Assembly (NCBI GenBank): GCA_002782905.1
Contig: PFJA01000055.1
Coordinates: forward strand, 1-5,125
Source of the DNA: Lysobacterales bacterium CG_4_10_14_3_um_filter_64_11
GTDB taxonomy: Bacteria > Pseudomonadota > Gammaproteobacteria > Xanthomonadales > Xanthomonadaceae
Reading direction: 5' to 3'
DNA: 5,125 nucleotides
Both the position numbers and the translations under genes were made by a program. Numbering within the stretch: position 1 is the first letter of the stretch; each line of letters begins with the position of its first letter. This document shows positions 1 through 5,104 of the stretch, in pieces. The notes under the pieces were generated by a model. That model was not told where the DNA came from. It saw nothing but the letters and a program-made list of their open reading frames with translations, and searched no databases.

Positions 1-1233
1 ACGGTGAATCTCGATCTTACCCGTGGCTTCGATGTCGGCCTGGCGTATCCGCTCAATGTGGCTGCCGGTGTCGAGTATCGCCGCGACACCTACCAGATCA
101 AGCCGGGCCAGTTCGAAAGCTTTACCGGCAGTGGCTCGCAGGTGTTCGCCGGTTTTCGTCCCAGCGATGCGGTCAATCAGGCACGCCACAACTGGTCGGG
201 GTATGTCGAGTTCGATGCCGACCTCAGCGACAAGTTGAGCACCAGCTTCGCCGCGCGTTATGAGGATTATTCCGACTTCGGTACCACATTGTCGGGCAAG
301 TTGTCCTCGCGTTATGCCTTCACCGAGCGCGTCGCGCTGCGTGGCACCATCAGCAACGGTTTCCGTGCGCCGTCGCTGTCGCAGCAGTTGTATTCGACTA
401 CCGCCACCAACTTCATCGACGGTGTACCGTTCGACATCCGCACCTTCCCGGTGACCAGCCCGATTGCTCAGGCATTGGGTGCCGAACCGCTGGACGCCGA
501 GGAATCGACCAACTTCAGTTTGGGTCTGGTGATCCAGCCGACCGACAACTGGAGCATCACCCTGGATGCCTATCACGTGAAAGTGCGTGATCGCATCGTT
601 CTTTCGGAAAACCTGCGTGGCACGGCTGTGCGCAACTTTTTGGCGACGCAAGGCTTCCCCAATGTTGATGGTGGCCGCTACTTCACCAATGCGGTGGATA
701 CCACCACCGAGGGCATCGATCTGGTCAGCAGTACCGACTATGACCTCGGCAATGCCGGCGCCCTCACGGTGACGGCTGCGTTGAATTACAACACTACCGA
801 TTTGGACCGGATTGCCGATAACCCCGCGGTGTTGGAGCAAGGCGGCCTGGACTTGCTGCGCATCGGGCGAACCGAGATCGGTCGCATCACCAAGGGTGTA
901 CCCAAATACAAGGGTATCCTCGGCCTTGACTGGAATCTGGATCGCTGGTCGGCGCGCCTTGGCACCACCTATTACGGTACCTACAGCACGTTCAACGACA
1001 ACCCGGCGCGCGACCAGAAATTCGGTGCCGAGTGGGTGTTCGATACCTCAGTGAGTTACAAGGTCAACGAACACTTCACCATCACTGGCGGTGTCGACAA
1101 TCTGACCGACGAATTGCCGGACGAGGTGATTCCCGCCAACAGCTTCAACGGCATTCTGCCGTTCTCCGGTGGCAACTCCCCGTTCGGCTTCAACGGCCGG
1201 TTCTTCTACGCCCGTGCCAGCCTGCGCTTCTGA
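1..1233 (+). CDS. TonB-dependent outer-membrane receptor, C-terminal part of the beta-barrel (5' end outside window)
   Basis: The frame is open from base 1, so the gene is cut by the window edge. The GTG at base 4 is not a credible start because there is no signal peptide, TonB box or plug domain. About 410 codons remain of a family usually 700-1000 residues long. The protein shows alternating amphipathic strands with aromatic girdles, such as GVEYRRDTYQI near residue 22 and ARYEDYSDFG near 84. The FRAPSLSQQLY segment near 121 is the well-known FRAP-like barrel motif of TonB-dependent receptors. DAYHVKVRDRI near 188 and GGVDNLTDELPDEV near 362 match the late barrel and the conserved C-terminal NL(F/T)(D/N) region. 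The chain ends RASLRF with a terminal Phe, the usual signal for BAM-assisted insertion. Such receptors import siderophores, vitamin B12, sugars or peptides using TonB-ExbBD energy. The substrate cannot be told from this fragment. No disruption is seen. Confidence 0.93.
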   Translation, partial: TVNLDLTRGFDVGLAYPLNVAAGVEYRRDTYQIKPGQFESFTGSGSQVFAGFRPSDAVNQARHNWSGYVEFDADLSDKLSTSFAARYEDYSDFGTTLSGKLSSRYAFTERVALRGTISNGFRAPSLSQQLYSTTATNFIDGVPFDIRTFPVTSPIAQALGAEPLDAEESTNFSLGLVIQPTDNWSITLDAYHVKVRDRIVLSENLRGTAVRNFLATQGFPNVDGGRYFTNAVDTTTEGIDLVSSTDYDLGNAGALTVTAALNYNTTDLDRIADNPAVLEQGGLDLLRIGRTEIGRITKGVPKYKGILGLDWNLDRWSARLGTTYYGTYSTFNDNPARDQKFGAEWVFDTSVSYKVNEHFTITGGVDNLTDELPDEVIPANSFNGILPFSGGNSPFGFNGRFFYARASLRF

Positions 1234-1266
1234 TCGTCGTTTCCTCGCAAGCAGTAGCCTCACGCA

Positions 1267-1445
1267 CCTTGTCCAGCGGACAAGGAGCGTCTTGGGAAAC
1301 TCTGACCAATTCAGAGTTTCCGCAGGCCATGGATGGCCTGCATACGGATCGATCACGTAAGTCATCGATCCAGCGGAGCCGAGTACGGACATGTGCCGGA
1401 CTCGGCGAGTCTGAAAAGTCCAGGATGGATGTGTTCAGACCATCC
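1267..1445. repeat. Array of six consecutive perfect-stem hairpins after the receptor gene
   Basis: Six inverted repeats follow one another with little spacing. H1 is 1267-1285 (CCTTGTCC, 3-nt loop). H2 is 1295-1321 (GGAAACTCTGA, 5-nt loop). H3 is 1322-1341 (GCAGGCC, loop ATGGAT). H4 is 1346-1371 (GGATCGAT, 10-nt loop). H5 is 1378-1406 (GCCGAGT, 15-nt loop containing CGG/CCG and ACATGT). H6 is 1409-1440 (GTCTGAA, 18-nt loop). H6 has an alternative partner, GGATGG/CCATCC at 1423-1428 and 1440-1445. No stem is followed by a T-run, so these are not classic intrinsic terminators. H1 or H2 could still protect the receptor mRNA 3' end or aid Rho-independent pausing. The open frames here (for example 1032-1535) run out of the receptor gene in another frame and look like shadows. 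The function is unknown. Confidence 0.75.
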
Positions 1446-1543
1446 CTTGTGTATGTGGCTGAATCGGACGTGCATGGGTCGCGCAATGGCGGGCATGGGG
1501 ACTGGCCGAATGGCCGCAGGTTGCATACCCTGTAGGCACTATC
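1446..1543. other. Remaining leader before the DUF3014 gene, no gene seen
   Basis: This is the rest of the 326-bp gap between the receptor stop and the DUF3014 start. It holds one small inverted repeat, GGCC-GAAT-GGCC, near 1504-1515. I see no convincing -35/-10 pair with 16-18 bp spacing. A promoter for the downstream gene must lie here or in the hairpin array, unless the gene is read through from the receptor. Confidence 0.4.
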
Positions 1544-1549
1544 AGGTGG
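1544..1549 (+). promoter_or_regulatory. Ribosome binding site deciding the DUF3014 start
   Basis: AGGTGG sits 10 nt before the ATG at 1560 but only 1 nt before the in-frame GTG at 1551. The spacing therefore favours ATG 1560 as the true start, giving a protein three residues shorter than the longest frame. Confidence 0.55.
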
Positions 1550-1559
1550 GGTGCCCGTC

Positions 1560-2390
1560 ATGGAAGCAGAAAACCTACGTCCGACCAAGCCCGAGCCGCG
1601 GCGTGACAGCAAGGTGTGGCCGGCAATTGCGTTGCTGTTGCTGGTGGTTGCGGCGATCGGCGGCTACATGCTCTGGCGTGCCGGCCAAAGCGTGTCGGTT
1701 GCACCTGTCGCGCCGGAGACGGCAGTTGCAGAACCGTTGCCGGATAGCCCGCCGGAGGTGCCTGCGTCGACGGTTCCGCCGCCCGCTACCGCGCCCGCAA
1801 CGGAACCGCTGCCAGCGCTGGCCGACAGCGATGCCGATGTGCTTGCGGCACTGGGCAGTTTGAGCGGCAGCGATACCACGCGTTTGTGGTTGCGCCCTGA
1901 GCATGTGATCGAGCGCATTGTTGCCACCGTGGATGCGTTGCCGCGACAAAAATTGGCGCAACGGGTGTGGCCGCTGAACCCGGTCGCCGGCGAGTTTATG
2001 GTGGTCGATAGCGAACAGGGCAAGCTGATTGCGGCGGAAAACGCGGCGCGTTATGTGCGCTATGTGCGGGCATTCGATGCGCTCGATAGTGAAGCGGCAG
2101 TCGCTGCCTATCGGCGCTGGTACCCGCTGTTTCAGAGTGCTTATCGCCAGTTGGGTTATCCCGACAGCCAGTTCAACGACCGCCTGCTGGTGGTAATCGA
2201 CCATGTACTCGCGGCGCCGACTCCGCCTGAACCGATTGCCGTGCAATTCAACGGCGTGTTGTACGAGTACGTCGATCCGGCGCTGCAAGCGGCGTCGGTC
2301 GGGCACAAGTTGATGCTGCGCATGGGTGCCGACAATGCGCGCGTGTTCAAGCGCAAGTTGAAGCGGATGCGGTTGCTGCTGGGGCCATAA
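1560..2390 (+). CDS. DUF3014 domain-containing single-pass inner-membrane protein
   Basis: A 276-aa protein read from ATG 1560. Residues 1-17 are charged and Pro/Arg rich. Residues 18-39 form one hydrophobic helix (VWPAIALLLLVVAAIGGYML). Residues 48-86 are a Pro/Ala/Glu-rich linker. Residues 88-275 match my recollection of the DUF3014 family: PLPALADSDADVLAAL, then a WLRPEHVIERIVATVD segment, YVRYVRAFDALDSE, a YRRWYPLFQSAYRQLGYPD core, VLYEYVDPAL, and a final HKLMLRMGADNARVFKRKL. Helix plus linker suggests a cytoplasmic N-terminus with the domain in the periplasm. The biochemical function of the family is not known to me and none is claimed. The length and domain layout are normal for the family and the frame is intact. 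It lies downstream of the receptor gene behind the hairpin array and converges with the nuclease gene, so it is probably transcribed on its own. Confidence 0.88.
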   Translation: MEAENLRPTKPEPRRDSKVWPAIALLLLVVAAIGGYMLWRAGQSVSVAPVAPETAVAEPLPDSPPEVPASTVPPPATAPATEPLPALADSDADVLAALGSLSGSDTTRLWLRPEHVIERIVATVDALPRQKLAQRVWPLNPVAGEFMVVDSEQGKLIAAENAARYVRYVRAFDALDSEAAVAAYRRWYPLFQSAYRQLGYPDSQFNDRLLVVIDHVLAAPTPPEPIAVQFNGVLYEYVDPALQAASVGHKLMLRMGADNARVFKRKLKRMRLLLGP

Positions 2391-2444
2391 CTCGGTCCTG
2401 AAGAGGGTTTGCTGCAATGAGCCCGTATTCGCTTCACCCCCACG

Positions 2445-2474
2445 AAAAAAGGGGCGAGCCACATGGCTCGCCCC
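2445..2474 (-). terminator. Intrinsic terminator of the nuclease gene
   Basis: A perfect 10-bp GC-rich stem, GGGGCGAGCC / GGCTCGCCCC (2451-2460 and 2465-2474), has a 4-nt loop. Read on the minus strand it is followed directly by six T residues (the A-run 2445-2450). It begins 18 nt past the nuclease stop. On the plus strand the stem is followed only by TCGATTT, so it should work poorly for the DUF3014 gene, though it may still pause convergent transcription. Confidence 0.9.
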
Positions 2475-2492
2475 TCGATTTGCGGCCGGCAA

Positions 2493-4196
2493 TCAGTTGC
2501 AGACGTTCTGGTACACGCAAGCAACCCATTCGGGGTGGTCGACGAACGGATTGCGGTTGCCCTGGAAGGTCTGGATCATGTCGTTGCGCAGCACTTCGGC
2601 GGTGTTCACCGGATCCTGCTGATGCCAGTTGAGCAGGGTGCTGAGCCGGCCCATGTACGCTACCGACGCATTGCCACCGGTGTTGACTACCAGCGAGAGG
2701 TCGTCGGTGAGGCGCAGGTCGGGTTCGGCGACGCCGCTGACGCCGTTGCTGCCACCTTCGTAGCGCACGTCCATGTAAAGAATGCCACGCGCGACATTGC
2801 CCTTGAGCTTGCTCCACACCTGCCAGATCACACCATCGCTCCAGTTCGAATTGCCGGGGAACGTGCCGCTGCCGCCGCCTTGGCTGGCATAGGCATTGGT
2901 CGGGTATTCGCTGCAACTGGCGCTGCAATCGCCGTACGGCTTGTTGCCGCGATTGGAGTTGTAGCTGATATCCGCGAGCATCAGCATGTGCAGGTCGGTG
3001 TAAGCATAGTTGGTGCTGCCATCGACCGAGAAACCGAGCGAGTTTGGCCAGGTGTGCTCGCGGTTGTAAAAGGTGTTGCCGCCCGCCTCCTTCAGGTACG
3101 ACGCATTCTTGTAGATATCGAGAATGCGCCCGCTATTGAGCGGGTCTTGGTCGGCCAGCTTCAGCGCATCCCAGGTGTCGGTGGTGCTGGCGGTGTAGGG
3201 GATTTTGGTGTGGTCGTCGATCAGGTTGTGCAGCGCACTGCGCAGTGCGCTGGCGCTGCTGGCAACGATGCCGGCGTAATAACCGGTACCACCACCGCCT
3301 GCGCTGGCCGCCGTGTAGCTACCGGTCAGGGTGACGCCGCTGAAGCTGGTGAACGCATTGACCATTACGTACCAGGTGCCGGCCTGCGGCGCGGCAACGC
3401 TGCATGTTTCGGCATTGCCGTTGAGGAACGGGCGGCAGTCGTAGCTGCTGAGTGTGGGCGTGCTGCCGAAGCGGACGTAGAGGTCGGCATCGCCGGTTCC
3501 GCCATTGATTACAAAGCTCAGATTGGTCGCGCCGCTCGGTACCGCGAGGGTGAAGTTGAGTGCGTTGTTGGTGCTGGCTGCAAGGCCGGTAACGGCGACA
3601 CCATTGCTCAACGCGACCGGGCCGGTCGCTGGCGCGACCAGGGTCTGGCCGGCATTGCAGGCGCCGAACGAACTGCTGCGTGGCGATTGCCAGGTGAAGT
3701 CGCTGGCTTTGGCACCGCTGCCACTGAGCTGCAGCGAATAGCCGACGGGGGTGGTGCTGGTTTCGGACTTGCCGACATCGCTACTGCGCACGCCCGATGC
3801 CGGACCGTTGCTGGCCGTGAAGGTGCCTTCGTAACTCAGCAACTGCACCACCGCGCCGCTGGCATTGATCAACGCCAGGCCGTCAGGTGCGCCATTCTGG
3901 AAGCCCGTGGAACCGGCTGTTACCACGGCCGTGCCATGGCCGCCGCACTGGTTTGCGATGCTGCCGGAGAGGTTGAGCGTGGCGTACTGGGCGCCATTGG
4001 AGCCGTTGTACAGCACCACCTTCCAGCCGCTCAGGTTGGTGCCGGCGGGTGCGATCACCTCGACCTTTTCGTTGCTGTCGGTGCCGTTGTTGTCGTAGTG
4101 AAACTCGTTGATGAAGACATCGGCCGATGCGCTGGACATTGCCAACAAGGCAAGTCCGGCGACGAGAATGCGTGCTGGACGCGAAAGAGGCTGCAT
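2493..4196 (-). CDS. Secreted endonuclease I family DNase with lamin-tail and PPC domains
   Basis: A 567-aa protein, far longer than the roughly 230-aa classical endonuclease I. Residues 1-25 are a Sec signal peptide (Arg, then LVAGLALLAM, likely cleavage after SSASA). Residues 26-178 resemble a lamin-tail domain (VFINEFHYDNNGTDSNEKVE, GWKVVLYNGSNG, FQNGAPDGLALI). Residues 192-296 resemble a pre-peptidase C-terminal (PPC) beta-sandwich (GGTGDADLYVRFG, AGTWYVMVNAF). A Gly-rich linker (299-306) leads to the endonuclease I domain, about 307-560. That domain has the His-Me catalytic motif YNREHTWPNS (His381), then DLHML, KGNVARGILYM and the closing GNRNPFVDHPEWV, so the active site looks intact. 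Known family members cut DNA non-specifically with Mg2+. Eight cysteines suggest disulfides outside the cytoplasm. The likely role is digestion of extracellular DNA for nutrients or biofilm turnover. Export beyond the periplasm, perhaps by type II secretion, is inferred. Start ATG 4196 has GGGGAG 8 nt upstream. Confidence 0.92.
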   Translation of the reverse strand: MQPLSRPARILVAGLALLAMSSASADVFINEFHYDNNGTDSNEKVEVIAPAGTNLSGWKVVLYNGSNGAQYATLNLSGSIANQCGGHGTAVVTAGSTGFQNGAPDGLALINASGAVVQLLSYEGTFTASNGPASGVRSSDVGKSETSTTPVGYSLQLSGSGAKASDFTWQSPRSSSFGACNAGQTLVAPATGPVALSNGVAVTGLAASTNNALNFTLAVPSGATNLSFVINGGTGDADLYVRFGSTPTLSSYDCRPFLNGNAETCSVAAPQAGTWYVMVNAFTSFSGVTLTGSYTAASAGGGGTGYYAGIVASSASALRSALHNLIDDHTKIPYTASTTDTWDALKLADQDPLNSGRILDIYKNASYLKEAGGNTFYNREHTWPNSLGFSVDGSTNYAYTDLHMLMLADISYNSNRGNKPYGDCSASCSEYPTNAYASQGGGSGTFPGNSNWSDGVIWQVWSKLKGNVARGILYMDVRYEGGSNGVSGVAEPDLRLTDDLSLVVNTGGNASVAYMGRLSTLLNWHQQDPVNTAEVLRNDMIQTFQGNRNPFVDHPEWVACVYQNVCN

Positions 4197-4204
4197 GCGT
4201 GGTA

Positions 4205-4210
4205 CTCCCC
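4205..4210 (-). promoter_or_regulatory. Shine-Dalgarno site of the nuclease gene
   Basis: On the minus strand GGGGAG lies 8 nt before the ATG at 4196. It supports that start, which also gives a well-formed signal peptide. Confidence 0.65.
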
Positions 4211-4277
4211 GTAATGCCGGCTGGCGGCGAAGCAGTGACGTGCGGTCTCCCCCGAGGCCGCCCGCGCGAAGCCGCCA

Positions 4278-4306
4278 ACATTACCCGCAAACGATGACAG
4301 TGGAAA
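4278..4306 (-). promoter_or_regulatory. Candidate sigma70 promoter of the nuclease gene
   Basis: On the minus strand TTTCCA (4301-4306) and TAATGT (4278-4283) are separated by exactly 17 bp. Each matches the consensus at 4 of 6 positions. This would give an mRNA leader of about 70-75 nt. The surrounding 4275-4350 stretch is AT-richer than its neighbours, as expected for a promoter. It is the best candidate in the gap, but no direct evidence exists. Confidence 0.4.
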
Positions 4307-4330
4307 GATTATTTGGTACGCAGCTGGTGC

Positions 4331-4347
4331 ACTGAATCAGTTTCAGT
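4331..4347. promoter_or_regulatory. Short inverted repeat upstream of the nuclease promoter, possible operator
   Basis: ACTGAA-TCAGT-TTCAGT is a 6-bp inverted repeat with a 5-bp spacer. It lies about 25 bp upstream of the candidate -35 box of the nuclease gene, a position suited to an activator. The half-sites are short, so chance is possible. Confidence 0.25.
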
Positions 4348-4371
4348 TGAAATCGTTTGTTGTAGACGCTT

Positions 4372-4504
4372 GGGAATCTCTGAACAAGCCACCTCTGGCG
4401 TCATTGCGGGCGCAGCGAAGCAATCCAGCATTTTTATTCTCCAAGCATTTCTGGATTGCCGCGTCGCTTCGCTCCTCGCAATGACAGCTTGTTCAGAGCA
4501 TCCC
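4372..4504. mobile_element. MITE-like non-autonomous element with nested palindrome
   Basis: The 133-bp element is bounded by imperfect terminal inverted repeats of 18 bp: GGGAATCTCTGAACAAGC (4372-4389) and the complement of 4487-4504, matching at 16 of 18 positions. Nested inside is a second palindrome whose arms begin GTCATTGCG and end CAATCCAG (4400-4428 and 4451-4485), around a 22-nt AT-rich centre. The arms differ in length (29 and 35 bp) but share GCGAAGC. The GTCATTGCG...CAATCCAG core is, from general knowledge, a repeat found scattered in many bacterial genomes. No transposase is encoded, so it would depend on one supplied elsewhere. I could not identify a clear target-site duplication. 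The whole transcript could fold into one long hairpin. Confidence 0.65.
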
Positions 4505-4530
4505 TTGCGTGCCGCGGCGGCGTAGCACCG

Positions 4531-4870
4531 CGAAACTTCAAAGCGAAAAAGCTTTCACCCGCCTGCGGCCGGCGAGTCACTTCTCATCGGCTTTGCGGAA
4601 ACAACCAAAAACGCCTTGCGCCGGGCGCGCGCCGGTGCGGCTCGTGCCGCACCGATTCGCTGCGCTTCTGGGCAACCGCCGGCCGGCACCGAACTCGCAC
4701 ATCCATGTGTTCGGTCGCTGCGCGACAGCGCTCGCTTTGCTCGCTACGCCTTTACTTCGCCGCTGCGGGCTCGTTCGGTCAAACAGCGGCGCCTATTCCC
4801 TGCGTTTGCCTGCGATGCTCGCCGCGCTTAACGGCGCGTTGTCGCACTTGGCCCGTGCATCCATGCACTG
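4531..4870. repeat. Hairpin-rich non-coding repeat block without a credible gene
   Basis: No frame here looks like a protein. The longest, 4456-4938 plus, starts inside the MITE and reads as Arg/Cys-rich low-information sequence typical of translated repeats. The block holds many inverted repeats. 4540-4555 has a weak AAAGC stem. 4633-4654 has a perfect 9-bp CGGTGCGGC stem with TCGT loop. 4688-4715 has ACCGAA plus CACAT with loop CC. 4716-4730 is CGCTG/CAGCG. 4823-4838 is CGCGC/GCGCG. 4855-4868 is GTGCAT/ATGCAC. The GGCGAGTCACTTCTC...AACAACCAAAAACGCC stretch (about 4572-4616) resembles a repeat I associate with Xanthomonadaceae intergenic DNA. That resemblance is from memory and needs a genome search. 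Confidence 0.5.
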
Positions 4871-4910
4871 CATGCTTGCTTTTTCGTTTCATCCATTGGC
4901 GATCTGGCTA

Positions 4911-4948
4911 TGTCGGATCCGCGCCTGGCGGCGCTTGATCCGACCTAC
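4911..4948. repeat. Dispersed palindromic repeat (GTCGGATC...GATCCGAC type)
   Basis: GTCGGATC (4912-4919) pairs with GATCCGAC (4937-4944). Inside it GCGCC (4921-4925) pairs with GGCGC (4930-4934) around a TGGC loop. The inner and outer stems are separated only by a C/TT bulge. Outer TGT and CTACA complete the familiar gammaproteobacterial intergenic palindrome TGTAGGTCGGAT...ATCCGACA, known to me as a scattered repeat. It has no T-run, so it is not a clear terminator. Confidence 0.6.
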
Positions 4949-4970
4949 ATTTAGATGCTGTTCTTCCGCT

Positions 4971-4997
4971 TCCTTCGCGTCTTTTGCGTCCTTCGCG
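4971..4997. repeat. Three tandem 9-bp units, TCCTTCGCG
   Basis: The units TCCTTCGCG, TCTTTTGCG and TCCTTCGCG lie end to end. A weaker fourth copy, TCTTCCGCT, precedes them at 4962-4970. This GCG-TCC-TTCGCG type of sequence recurs in many proteobacterial intergenic regions, as I recall it. No coding role is apparent. Confidence 0.55.
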
Positions 4998-5020
4998 GAC
5001 CCCATGCTCTTTATGCTTTT

Positions 5021-5104
5021 CCCGTGGTCCCGTGGTCCCGTGGTCCCGTGGTCCCGTGGTCCCGTGGTCCCGTGGTCCCGTGGTCCCGTGGTCCCGTGGT
5101 CCCG
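5021..5104. repeat. Octanucleotide tandem repeat, 10.5 copies of CCCGTGGT
   Basis: Ten perfect copies of CCCGTGGT run from 5021 to 5100, followed by a half copy CCCG (5101-5104). There are no internal substitutions, which points to recent expansion by replication slippage. Because 8 is not a multiple of 3, copy-number change would shift any reading frame across it, but no open gene is seen to span it. It could instead alter spacing next to a gene beyond base 5125. It would be a usable variable-number marker. Confidence 0.97.

Noticed and set aside
1267..1321. Classic intrinsic terminator of the receptor gene
   Set aside because: Stems H1 and H2 are strong and placed about 30-60 bp after the stop, but neither is followed by a T-run. 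I did not call a terminator.
1267..1445. Integron attC sites or a CRISPR-like array
   Set aside because: The six hairpins do not share a repeated arm sequence or the attC core triplets at fixed spacing, and there are no equal-length spacers.
1032..1535. 167-residue plus frame spanning the receptor end and the hairpin array
   Set aside because: It begins out of frame inside the receptor gene and continues through inverted repeats. There is no ribosome site and no protein-like composition.
1551..1559. GTG at 1551 as the start of the DUF3014 protein
   Set aside because: The AGGTGG site would end only 1 nt before it. ATG 1560 is much better spaced.
1575..2492. 305-residue minus-strand frame opposite the DUF3014 gene
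   Set aside because: It is Arg/Gln/His-rich, has no recognisable motif, and overlaps the terminator and a well-supported gene. It is a shadow frame.
2463..4214. 583-residue open frame on the plus strand opposite the nuclease gene
   Set aside because: It lies entirely antisense to a clear nuclease gene. Its protein is Val/Ala/Gly-rich with no domain, signal or family resemblance. Long antisense frames are expected in GC-rich genes whose codon bias removes stops from the opposite strand.
4456..4938. 160-residue plus frame in the repeat region
   Set aside because: Its start lies inside the MITE right arm (MPRRFAPRND is simply the translated repeat) and the rest translates hairpins. It is a typical spurious annotation.
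5021..5104. CRISPR array
   Set aside because: The units are 8 bp and contiguous, with no spacers, so it is a simple tandem repeat.
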